Notes under the pieces: generated by a model
What the model was told of the DNA's origin: nothing
Seen by the model: only the letters and a program-made list of their open reading frames with translations
Databases searched by the model: none
Translations under genes and position numbers: made by a program
Origin: JAFGPJ01 sp964439135
GTDB taxonomy: Bacteria; Planctomycetota; Phycisphaerae; Sedimentisphaerales; Anaerobacaceae
Assembly: GCA_964439135.1 (NCBI GenBank)
Contig: CAYTNN010000020.1
Coordinates: 1 to 32,334, forward strand
Length of the DNA: 32,334 bases
Direction of reading: 5' to 3'
Part shown: positions 8,027-15,729 of the stretch, one piece after another
Layout of the letters: every line of letters starts with the position of its first letter
How positions within the stretch are numbered: the first letter of the stretch is position 1

Positions 8027-8740
8027 GTGATTCGAACGATGAACCTGAATGAACAAATAAGGACCATGTTAAAAGAGCAGGGGGGCGATCTTATCGGTTT
8101 TGCGGATGTTACTGATTTGCCCGCGGACATGAGAGGGGGGCATCCCGCCGCTGTCTCTATCGCAGTCAGACTCGATCCATCAGTGGTCAGCGAGATATCG
8201 AATGGCCCAACACAACGCTATTACCATGAATACGGAAGGGTCAACGAGCTTTTGGCGAAGCTATGCACGCGGATAGCTGATTTATTGACAACCTGCGGCA
8301 GGCGGGCCGAGGCTATTGAAGCGACGTCAGAATATTTCGATACTCGCACACTAAGTATGCCCATACAGCACAAGACTATTGCCACGCGAGCGGGGCTCGG
8401 ATGGATCGGCAAGTCGGCATTACTTATCACGAAAGAATACGGGCCGGCAGTTCGGCTTGGTTCTGTGTTGACGGATGCACAATTCGAAACGGGCAAACCG
8501 ATAGATACGTCACACTGCGGTGACTGTCACAGATGCGTGGACCGCTGTCCCGCCGGGGCAATTGTCGGGCCCAATTGGAGTATGGGTGCTTCGCGGGAAT
8601 CGATATATGATGCCTTTACGTGCCGGGATATAGCTATGAATCTATCAACGCAACAGGGTATTAATTCGACAATTTGCGGGATTTGTATAAACGCTTGTCC
8701 CTGGACGCAAAAATATATTTCTCGCGAATCGAGCCATTGA
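8027..8740 (+). CDS. Short QueG-like 4Fe-4S double-cluster protein
   Basis: The 237-aa protein resembles epoxyqueuosine reductase QueG. It has a central RAGLGWIGKSALLIT motif and a ferredoxin-like module with CGDCHRCVDRCP (one full 4Fe-4S motif) and CGICINACPW plus an upstream Cys (second cluster). QueG proteins bind cobalamin and two Fe-S clusters and make the last step of queuosine in tRNA. This one is much shorter than the usual ~350 aa: it has a shortened N-terminus and lacks the C-terminal HEAT-repeat region used for tRNA contact, so a different substrate is likely. The start could be GTG 8027 or ATG 8039 (four residues shorter); neither has a strong Shine-Dalgarno. It is the last gene of the plus-strand run and converges with the propeller lipoprotein gene. 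Confidence 0.82.
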   Translation: MIRTMNLNEQIRTMLKEQGGDLIGFADVTDLPADMRGGHPAAVSIAVRLDPSVVSEISNGPTQRYYHEYGRVNELLAKLCTRIADLLTTCGRRAEAIEATSEYFDTRTLSMPIQHKTIATRAGLGWIGKSALLITKEYGPAVRLGSVLTDAQFETGKPIDTSHCGDCHRCVDRCPAGAIVGPNWSMGASRESIYDAFTCRDIAMNLSTQQGINSTICGICINACPWTQKYISRESSH

Positions 8741-8773
8741 GGAATGTGGCCGGTGCTTTCTTTTGCCGCTGAA

Positions 8774-10396
8774 TTACTCGCGTTCGGTCTGCCATGGCTC
8801 CTGAGATTCTGGGGGCTCGCCAACTTTGGGTGTGGCCATGGTAATTGGCATCTTGATGGGTATTTTTTCGGAGCTGCGAACAACTCTGCCCAGCTTTTCT
8901 TTTGTTACCCGGACTGGCTCGATAATAAGCTCGGGGACGCTGTAGGTCCAAAGGCATGAATCATAATACGTCGGGTCTTTCTGCGGCAGCCTTATTGGCT
9001 TGTGTACTTTGCCGCTTTCATCTATGTATGCGACATATATTCTGGTGAATACGCCGCTGTCTCTTTTACTGCTGAATACGATCCACCGGCTGTTGCTCGA
9101 GAAGCTATGCCAGCTTTCACTTTCGTCGCTGTTGATGTCGAGCCTGCGGTGTTTGTATTCGCCTGTTTGTTGAGCTGCTTCGAGGTCTATCATATACAGG
9201 TCGCTGCTTTCTCGGTAAACGGGGAAGCAGCCGTAATCACACATGCAGAACAGAAGCCAGCGGCCATCCGGGCTGATTCGCGGCAAAAGGATGCTGAGGC
9301 CCGTATCCTCGGCCGAAAGCACCGATTCCAGCGGGCCCCACTGGTCGCTGTCGATGTCGTAACTTGCGCGGACAAGATCGTACTTGATTTGGGCATAGGT
9401 TTCGGGGACGACATTCCGATCCGCCCACGTTATCGGCGCGCTGCAGAAGTATAAGTACCGGCCGTCGGCTGACCATGTCGGATACGTTTCGAGCCGATCT
9501 TTTCGGGCAAGTGCCGGTGTAGTTTTTACGGTTTTTGAGTCAACCAGATAATAAGTCATCACGGAATCGAAGTCAATCACATCCCGGACCTCGCTTGCGG
9601 CCGAATGAAAGAACTGCCTGACCTTGTTGACGGAAAATGCGGCAACCCGCCCGCTCGGATGCCATGATGTATATCCGAACTTTGTTCCAATCTTTAGTAC
9701 TTTGTCACCTTCTACCAGCAAAGCCGAGCTGCCGTAATCTACGCTGCGGATGCCGATCAGCATTTTTTCGGTACGGTTTCTGCAGAAAGTATGGCAGTTG
9801 ACACAGCCGTGCTTGAAATAGCCATTATTCAATATAAGCGATTCGTCGAAATTATTCAGATTGCGCTGGTAGATGCCCATATCCCTCCAGATACGATGGC
9901 CCGGCCGAATCCTTCTGTATACGAGGAAAGGATCGATATCCTCACGTGCGATTTCGACGGTGAGAGTTTGAAAGCGGGACCAACGTTCATTTTCTGCTTT
10001 GGAAGATGATGCACCGGCACCGGATTCGACATAGACATCCAGACCGAGCTGCCGGCCGCGGTTCAAATCCAGAAGCTCGTGCCAGGCTCGCTGAGGTATT
10101 AATATCGTGGGTTTCCTGCTGAATATCTCGATAGGTTTTCCTTTTTCGGAGTGTATTTTTACAAAATAGGCAGAACCGTCTTGCAGTATTGAGAAGTTCA
10201 GTGGTGCGATGTTGGGCGGGATGACACTACCGGCGTAATCCGGCTGGACTTTTGCCGGCCGGTCGATGGAACTATATTGTGTGATCGTGACTTTTGTGCC
10301 GCGGCAGGAATAAAGCAACGATACAGCGATAAATGCACATACGATTGTCGCGTAAATGAGCTTGGCTTTTTTGGTATTATGTAATTTTAATTTCAT
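8774..10396 (-). CDS. Exported beta-propeller (PD40/TolB-like) lipoprotein with CxxCH motif
   Basis: The 540-aa protein starts with a lipoprotein signal (hydrophobic 13-28, lipobox LLYSC, lipidated Cys31). A haem c-type motif CVNCH lies at 198-202 and is followed by TFCRNR. The C-terminal half has at least four PD40/TolB-like blade motifs (SWHPSGR, TWSADGRYLYF, RISPDGRWLLF, SFSSNSRWIVF). This predicts a lipid-anchored propeller outside the inner membrane, possibly carrying one covalent haem or using the CxxC as a redox or metal site. I recall similar CVNCH propeller proteins in Bacteroidota next to DUF6057 genes, matching the upstream neighbour here, which ends 17 nt before this start. The function is unknown; electron transfer or sensing is an inference. 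Confidence 0.8.
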   Translation of the reverse strand: MKLKLHNTKKAKLIYATIVCAFIAVSLLYSCRGTKVTITQYSSIDRPAKVQPDYAGSVIPPNIAPLNFSILQDGSAYFVKIHSEKGKPIEIFSRKPTILIPQRAWHELLDLNRGRQLGLDVYVESGAGASSSKAENERWSRFQTLTVEIAREDIDPFLVYRRIRPGHRIWRDMGIYQRNLNNFDESLILNNGYFKHGCVNCHTFCRNRTEKMLIGIRSVDYGSSALLVEGDKVLKIGTKFGYTSWHPSGRVAAFSVNKVRQFFHSAASEVRDVIDFDSVMTYYLVDSKTVKTTPALARKDRLETYPTWSADGRYLYFCSAPITWADRNVVPETYAQIKYDLVRASYDIDSDQWGPLESVLSAEDTGLSILLPRISPDGRWLLFCMCDYGCFPVYRESSDLYMIDLEAAQQTGEYKHRRLDINSDESESWHSFSSNSRWIVFSSKRDSGVFTRIYVAYIDESGKVHKPIRLPQKDPTYYDSCLWTYSVPELIIEPVRVTKEKLGRVVRSSEKIPIKMPITMATPKVGEPPESQEPWQTERE

Positions 10397-10413
10397 ACGC
10401 TTATGTGATTAAA

Positions 10414-12390
10414 TCATTTTTTCGGGCTTGAGAACGCAAATATATAATAGAAGAAATAAGTATTTCGGAATTTTTTTGCTAACTCGTTGGCGGCGGCTTG
10501 TTTGTTCTTACCATAACTGTTGAGAATCCGGCTAAACTCTTCGATCTGCCGGCGTATCTGAGGATTTGGTTCATAATCGCTCAGATAAAGTGGTTTTCTT
10601 GTTCCGTATACGTAGATAAGAGCCGCTTCTTCATAATGTGTCGGTACATTGGCGTAATGTAAGTCATGCACAAGCTCGATTTTTTGGACAAATTTGCCTA
10701 AATGCTTGTTTAGCATATACCAGGCCATTAGATATTCGAAAGCCATACGGTTCTGGCTGTTCTTTTCCAGCAGCAAGGAAAGAGCCTCCTCCCTGGGCAG
10801 AGAATGAGTGGAGTGATCCTTGTCCAGGCACAAAGAGCGCAGATGCCGAATATACTTGTCCGTGGAGAAGTCTGGATCGGTCTCCAGAAGGTCAAGATAG
10901 TGTTTTGCCCAGTCAGCATTAAAAAGAGTCTTGCTAAGCGCGCCGAGATAGATTTTTGCGGAGCCCAAATTACCTTTAACCATATTTATTAAGGCCAGTC
11001 TCTGCAACACCATGGGACGGTCTCCGAGCGCTTCGAGAGATTCGGTCAGGGCATTCTCTGCCATATTAACAAAGCCGATTTCCAAATGAAGATCGAATAC
11101 CTGCCATTCTACCCATTTATATTCCTTGTTGGACAGGAACAGATAATCCTTATGCTGGGGCCAGGAGAACATATCGTAGCCGAGCCGCCCCGTCTGATAC
11201 AAAGCCCTGTTTACTGCATGGGCTATTAAGGGATCCGTGGGATTTCGCCGGGCGGAAATAAGCAATTCTGGCCACATCTTGTGGTGAGCATAGTAATCGA
11301 CCTTAAACCTTGTTCTAAGATTATCATTGCGGGAAAAGAAAACACTGCCGCCGGCAATAGCAATCAAGAGCAATAACTCGATGACACATTTGAGTTTTAG
11401 CGAGCCGCTATACCAGGAAAATATTTTTGCCGGTAGATTGGAAATATGATTTCGACGCTTTTTTGCTGATTTTCTGCCTGGTCGTTTTTTTGCAAAATGC
11501 GGCTTTTTCCCGAGTGCCCGCCAGAGGCCAAATACAAGAAGTGTCGAAGGCGGGAGAAGATAAAGCACATATACTATTACTACTGCTCTTTTCCGAGCAT
11601 TATATTTCAGAATTTTCCATGTGAAGGGCAGCAAGTTGCTAAATGCATCGATGATACTGAGCTGGAAGATCAGAACGCCCAGAATATAGGGAATAGCAGC
11701 AGCGGATAACAAACAAAACAGGCTTATCTTCCAGCGGGACCTGAAAATCAGCTCATAAATTGCACAGAGAACAGCAAAAAGCAGAAAAGCTCCGCCGGCA
11801 AGATAATAGAGAATGACTGACAGGATTAGAAAAACGCTAACACAACTGAAATTCTTATTGTGTGACAGAGTAATCTTCAGGTACAAACATGCAGTAAGTA
11901 ACGCACTTAAAAAAGCCATTGTTGTTACAAAGTGATAAGTATACTGCGTGTACAGAACAAGCAGGAGAATCGGCAGGGCAAGACAAATCAAGTGACTTCG
12001 CAGTGAGTTTGCAGCTTTCAGCAGGTAGTCGAAGCATAGGTACATCAGCCATGCCTGGACTGTTATAACTAATGCTCCCGCCCATGAATAGTAGAAGAGT
12101 TGCGAAAAGAAAGCTGATAGATATTCGACAGGGCCGCCCGGGTATGACAGAAACGGCAGGAAAAAAGACCAGCCTTTGTAAAAGACCGGGAAATTCGTAA
12201 TAACTCCGGCTCCATGATATATGAGTCTAAGATCCACATAGAGCCATAGATAAAGGTAGAAAAACATAAAAAAGATAAAGCTTTGCAGCAACCACTCCGG
12301 GTGCCGGTTCGAATATCGCTTTATCGTTTCTGGTTCGCAAGATTGCGAAGCATCAATCCGCCCTAAAGATTTTACATGCGATTTCGGCAT
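10414..12390 (-). CDS. DUF6057-like multi-pass membrane protein with helical C-terminal domain
   Basis: The 658-aa protein has about 8-9 predicted membrane helices in the first ~370 residues. It includes the conserved-looking stretch FLSYPGGPVEYLSAFF and a highly basic loop (AKKRPGRKSAKKRR) before the last helix. The remaining ~290 residues are soluble and helical with TPR-like pairs (WVEWQVFDLHLEIGFVNMAENALTESL and following). The pattern matches what I recall of the DUF6057 family, which has no known function. It is transcribed just upstream of the CxxCH propeller lipoprotein, so the two likely form a membrane unit, with the C-terminal repeat domain a candidate for contacting the lipoprotein. 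The start ATG 12390 has only a weak ribosome site. Confidence 0.78.
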   Translation of the reverse strand: MPKSHVKSLGRIDASQSCEPETIKRYSNRHPEWLLQSFIFFMFFYLYLWLYVDLRLIYHGAGVITNFPVFYKGWSFFLPFLSYPGGPVEYLSAFFSQLFYYSWAGALVITVQAWLMYLCFDYLLKAANSLRSHLICLALPILLLVLYTQYTYHFVTTMAFLSALLTACLYLKITLSHNKNFSCVSVFLILSVILYYLAGGAFLLFAVLCAIYELIFRSRWKISLFCLLSAAAIPYILGVLIFQLSIIDAFSNLLPFTWKILKYNARKRAVVIVYVLYLLPPSTLLVFGLWRALGKKPHFAKKRPGRKSAKKRRNHISNLPAKIFSWYSGSLKLKCVIELLLLIAIAGGSVFFSRNDNLRTRFKVDYYAHHKMWPELLISARRNPTDPLIAHAVNRALYQTGRLGYDMFSWPQHKDYLFLSNKEYKWVEWQVFDLHLEIGFVNMAENALTESLEALGDRPMVLQRLALINMVKGNLGSAKIYLGALSKTLFNADWAKHYLDLLETDPDFSTDKYIRHLRSLCLDKDHSTHSLPREEALSLLLEKNSQNRMAFEYLMAWYMLNKHLGKFVQKIELVHDLHYANVPTHYEEAALIYVYGTRKPLYLSDYEPNPQIRRQIEEFSRILNSYGKNKQAAANELAKKFRNTYFFYYIFAFSSPKK

Positions 12391-12858
12391 TGCTTTTCTA
12401 TACCACAGAATACTCTTAATGGAATCGAAGCAACTGTTCGAAAGCCATTAGGCGAAAACGAAATATACTATGAAACCGGACCCTGCCGTATCGTCACAGT
12501 ACTATAATAGTCATCCGATAATAATATGAGGTCTCGCTATGAGCGGGCCTCAGTAACCTTATTACAACAGGCTCACAATGATATAAGTATATACGATTCA
12601 ACATAGACAGCAAGCAAACAATGACATATGTTAAGCATAAAAAGTAAAAATTAGCGATACTCAAAACAGTTGGTTAAAGAATCTTATGTATTCAATATAG
12701 CCTTAGAACCTATCTGTATAAGCTTTGTATTGCCGATATATTCAAAAGTAACATAATTTGATATGATTATGGAATATCGAGCGGTATAGAGATTGTCCGG
12801 TGCAGGGGACTGTATCGCTGAAGATAAAACTGCAATGAGCGTTACAGGGCAAAGAATT
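12391..12858. other. Intergenic region between divergent membrane-protein and DapF-like genes
   Basis: These 468 nt hold no convincing gene. They are AT-rich. They contain a candidate dapF promoter (12730-12757) and a bulged hairpin at 12528-12551: GAGGTC-T-CGCT pairs with AGCG-GGCCTC around an ATG loop, about 10 pairs with two G-T wobbles. The hairpin lacks a following T-run on either strand, so it is not an obvious terminator. It may lie in the leader of the minus-strand gene. No tRNA or known RNA family is recognised. Confidence 0.5.
12730..12757 (+). promoter_or_regulatory. Candidate promoter for the DapF-like gene
   Basis: TTGCCG (12730-12735, 4/6 to the -35 consensus) and CATAAT (12752-12757, 5/6 to the -10) are separated by 16 nt. 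Transcription would begin near 12765, about 95 nt before the chosen ATG. This is plausible but not strong, because AT-rich DNA gives many partial matches. Confidence 0.35.
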
Positions 12859-13719
12859 ATGGGAGTGCATTTTAGAAAATATCATGGACTCGGAAACGAC
12901 TATCTTGTTATCGACCCGAACATTCACGATGTGGATTTGACGCCGGATACAATTCGATTGATATGCGATAGAAACTTTGGAGTTGGAGCGGATGGGATTC
13001 TGTACGGCCCAATCAAAAGCGGGGACAATTTAAGTTTAAGGATTTTCAATCCCGACGGCAGCGAGGCTGAGAAGAGCGGTAACGGATTGAGGATATTCGT
13101 AAAATACTTATTTGAGAATAAGTATGTGGATAAAAAGAATTTCAGCATTGAGACATCAGGCGGAATTGTCGAAGCATATATTGAAGATGACTCGGCGAAT
13201 TTAATTAAGATCAATATGGGGAAGATGACCTTCCTCAGCACAAAAATACCGGTCAGAGGCAGAGAAAGAGAAGTCGTGGATGAAGAACTGCAAATAAACC
13301 GGGTCAAATATAAGGTGACCTGCCTGTCTGTCGGCAATCCTCATTGTGTGATTCCGCTGGACGAGGTCACAGAGGAAAAGGCAAAAGAATTAGGCCCCGA
13401 AGTTGAGAATCACAATATGTTTCCAAATCGAATCAACATGCAGCTCCTGAAAGTCATAGACAGGGCAAATATCGAAATAAGGATTTGGGAAAGGGGAGCC
13501 GGGTATACATTAGCTTCCGGCAGTAGTTCCTGCGCGGCGGCTGGGGCGGCTTACAAATTAGGAATGGTGGACAACAAAATCAACGTGAAGATGCCGGGCG
13601 GTACCTTATTCGTGGAAATTTGCGACAACAATGAGATATACCTGACCGGCGAGGTAGAAGGAGTTTTCGAGGGACGTTTTCACATAGACCTGAATGAGAA
13701 GATTTTCAAAATGAAGTGA
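12859..13719 (+). CDS. Diaminopimelate epimerase homologue lacking both catalytic cysteines
   Basis: The 286-aa protein is clearly a DapF homologue along its whole length: FRKYHGLGNDYLVID, NFGVGADGIL, NPDGSEAEKSGNG, SVGNPHCV and WERGAGYTLASGSSSCAAAG. Classical DapF interconverts LL- and meso-diaminopimelate for lysine and peptidoglycan using two cysteines. Here the first (in the canonical NGxRC context) is Ile79 and the second (canonical LACG) is Ser220, and Tyr216 replaces the usual Glu of GET. The classical two-thiol mechanism is therefore impossible, so another substrate, another mechanism or a non-enzymatic role is likely. The ATG at 12859 is preferred, with AGGG 9 nt upstream; an earlier GTG-type start at 12793 would add 22 residues of non-homologous sequence. 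I left out the dapF symbol for these reasons. Confidence 0.85.
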   Translation: MGVHFRKYHGLGNDYLVIDPNIHDVDLTPDTIRLICDRNFGVGADGILYGPIKSGDNLSLRIFNPDGSEAEKSGNGLRIFVKYLFENKYVDKKNFSIETSGGIVEAYIEDDSANLIKINMGKMTFLSTKIPVRGREREVVDEELQINRVKYKVTCLSVGNPHCVIPLDEVTEEKAKELGPEVENHNMFPNRINMQLLKVIDRANIEIRIWERGAGYTLASGSSSCAAAGAAYKLGMVDNKINVKMPGGTLFVEICDNNEIYLTGEVEGVFEGRFHIDLNEKIFKMK

Positions 13720-13725
13720 TATATT

Positions 13726-13747
13726 CTGGCTATAGCCTGGTAGCCAG
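13726..13747 (+). terminator. Candidate terminator after the DapF-like gene
   Basis: CTGGCTA (13726-13732) and TAGCCAG (13741-13747) form a perfect 7-bp stem with an 8-nt loop, starting 6 nt after the stop codon. It is followed by TTGTTACTTT, a broken T-tract. It would separate this gene from the AT-rich gene at 13841. Confidence 0.4.
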
Positions 13748-13840
13748 TTGTTACTTTACAGAATCTATCAACAATTTTACTATTCTCTTAAGATTTGCAT
13801 AACTGTCAGAGTGATCGATATTTAATTCTGAAGCGAATAA

Positions 13841-14614
13841 ATGTTATTTTCAAGTAAATACATAAAACCCCCCCTCAAAACACTGTCAGATATTGAGGAA
13901 ATTGTCAAAAATGTCACGAACATTACCGAATTAGGTGAGAGCACAGAAGCACATGAAAATTATGCATTATGTCTTTTCTTAATAATAGGTTTCATTAAAT
14001 CTAAGTTGGTCCTCCCGATTGAGTTCATTAAAAGAGAGGCGCCTGATTTCCTTTTGACTCTTGGGGATGAACAAATTATTGGTTTGGAGCATACTATTGC
14101 GACAACAGAAAAATATAAGATGGATGTGAAAATTTTCGAGAAGTATCCCAAAGGCAGCCTCTTAGAGCTTCCATATTATTCACCAAACCAAAAACTGCCA
14201 AAAAAGTCAAGAATTGCCATGAGAAGACCTGGTGAAAAGTTGCAAAGCGCAGGTTGGGGCGACTACGGCATGGAGAAAGACTGGATACTGATAATTTCAA
14301 ATACTATTAATCAGAAAACCGAAGATTTGAACAAAAAGCAATACGAGAAATTCCAAAGTAATGAGCTAATTGTTGAAGACGAAAGTCATGTTTCCTCGCA
14401 AAAAAGACTCGGCAAGAGTATTTCAATGCTCAAAGAGAATCGCTTACATTTAATTCGTGAAGCACGATTAGAATTTGACAAGGTTCATCTTATTACAGAA
14501 AGGCATCTAATTTATAATGTGTTCGGCGAAGCCCTTGAAACAAGCATTAGAAAAAATGAGTTGTATGAATTGTGGCGACAACATGTGAGGAGTCTTAATG
14601 GAAGAAATAAATAA
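13841..14614 (+). CDS. Unknown protein, possible PD-(D/E)XK-type nuclease fold
   Basis: I do not recognise this 257-aa protein. It is visibly more AT-rich than its neighbours, and its codons favour A/T endings, which hints at acquisition from elsewhere. Around residues 66-85 it reads REAPDFLLTL...IGLEHT, with acidic residues E66, D69 and E83 spaced and placed in hydrophobic strands as in some restriction-endonuclease-fold proteins, although the Lys usually following the last Glu is absent (His here). The rest is mixed helix and strand with a Lys/Glu-rich middle, and the C-terminus (LYELWRQHVRSL) is helical. There is no signal peptide or membrane segment. Its end overlaps the acetyltransferase start by 17 nt, suggesting coupled expression. 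The nuclease idea is tentative. Confidence 0.7.
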   Translation: MLFSSKYIKPPLKTLSDIEEIVKNVTNITELGESTEAHENYALCLFLIIGFIKSKLVLPIEFIKREAPDFLLTLGDEQIIGLEHTIATTEKYKMDVKIFEKYPKGSLLELPYYSPNQKLPKKSRIAMRRPGEKLQSAGWGDYGMEKDWILIISNTINQKTEDLNKKQYEKFQSNELIVEDESHVSSQKRLGKSISMLKENRLHLIREARLEFDKVHLITERHLIYNVFGEALETSIRKNELYELWRQHVRSLNGRNK

Positions 14615-15077
14615 CCTAAGACTCAGGATTGCGCACAACACAGACTGTAAACAAATCACTGATTTGGTTTATGGGGTACTAAAAGAGTATGGTTTAAAGC
14701 CGGACCCGGCGTGTACGGATGCCGATATTAAAGACATCGAGTCTTCTTATTTCGGCCGGGGCGGGAAGTTCTTTGTGCTCGAAACCGAAGACGGCTCGAT
14801 CATCGGTGCTTATGGGCTTTATCCAGTTGATGAGCAAACGTGCGAGCTTCGTAAAATGTATTTAAAGAAAGCACACAGGGGCAAAGGGCTGGGCAAATTT
14901 TTGCTGGAAGATGCGTTGTCGAAAGCGAGGCAGCTCGGTTTCGAAAAAATGATTCTGGAAACTGCTTCGGTCTTAAAAGAAGCGATCGCTTTGTACAAGA
15001 GCTACGGTTTTGTAGAATATCATCCACAGCACATGTCAAGTCGGTGCGACCATGCGTATCTGCTTGAATTAAGATAG
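14598..15077 (+). CDS. GNAT family N-acetyltransferase
   Basis: The 159-aa protein has the GNAT fold: an N-terminal RIAHNTDCKQITDLVY, a central strand pair (FFVLETEDGSIIGAYGLYPV), the acetyl-CoA pyrophosphate-binding motif A (LRKMYLKKAHRGKGLGKFLLEDAL, with R-G-K-G-L-G) and motif B (ALYKSYGFVEY). Family members move an acetyl group from acetyl-CoA to an amine; the acceptor is unknown. A strong GTGAGGAG sits 6-7 nt before ATG 14598, inside the end of the preceding gene, so its translation is probably coupled to that gene. Its own composition is closer to the rest of the window than that of its upstream partner. Confidence 0.9.
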   Translation: MEEINNLRLRIAHNTDCKQITDLVYGVLKEYGLKPDPACTDADIKDIESSYFGRGGKFFVLETEDGSIIGAYGLYPVDEQTCELRKMYLKKAHRGKGLGKFLLEDALSKARQLGFEKMILETASVLKEAIALYKSYGFVEYHPQHMSSRCDHAYLLELR

Positions 15078-15157
15078 GCCTTCACTGTCCCAGCGTGTCA
15101 CCGCCATAGCATAAAAGGCCAATTCGGTCGAAATTTTGAAAAATGGTGAGCTTCTGA

Positions 15158-15520
15158 TTAAGACTGTTGGAACTCGAATTGGTCTTTGAAGGTCGTTTTA
15201 AAATTGAAAACATCGTTGAAGTCGTCTATCGAATCGGTCGGTTGCGCGCTCATCCACTCGTTTCGTATCATCAGCCAGACGATTTCGCCGAAATCACGAG
15301 TCGTTTTGATACCCCATGTGTTCAGCACGAGCATCGCCAGTCTTCCCCATTTTTCGAGAGCCAGTTTTTTCAGCCCCTCGCAAAGCGTTTCACCGCTGAC
15401 GTGTTTTGGCTCGGTGGCGACGTTTTGCGCCGTATAGCCAAGTGCTTCATATACGAACCTGATTGCCTGAGCACTGTATCGGCCATCCTCGGCGGCAATT
15501 TGTTCGAGATTTTTCTTCAT
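15158..15520 (-). CDS. Minf_1886 family (Planctomycete/Verrucomicrobia conserved) protein
   Basis: The 120-aa soluble protein has the recognisable pattern of the Minf_1886/Plancto_Ver conserved hypothetical family: IAAEDGRYSAQAIRFVYEALGYT near the N-terminus, HVSGETLCEGLKKLALEKWG, then VLNTWGIKTTRDFGEIVWLMI and a short acidic/aromatic tail (FNDVFNF). The family is largely restricted to the Planctomycetota-Verrucomicrobiota group, which makes this a useful taxonomic marker here. Its function is unknown. It stands alone, converging with the GNAT gene and diverging from the glycosidase gene. Confidence 0.88.
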   Translation of the reverse strand: MKKNLEQIAAEDGRYSAQAIRFVYEALGYTAQNVATEPKHVSGETLCEGLKKLALEKWGRLAMLVLNTWGIKTTRDFGEIVWLMIRNEWMSAQPTDSIDDFNDVFNFKTTFKDQFEFQQS

Positions 15521-15729
15521 TCCGGAAATCCACTCCTGTATTTCATAAGCGATTAGGCTTATGATCCATAAGACATATTACATTCTTCATTCTAAAACAA
15601 ATCCGGCCGGCAGTCAAATATATAAAGAGATTCTTGACGCGCGGTGGATTGTAGTGGAGAATTCAATCACGGCCAGCAAAGGCTGTCGGTCAGGTTGTAA
15701 CTCAAAAAATGCTTGAAAGGCAATATATC

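Noticed and set aside
15077..15120. GGCCTT/AAGGCC inverted repeat between the convergent GNAT and Minf_1886 genes
   Set aside because: Six base pairs with a 32-nt loop are too weak for a terminator.
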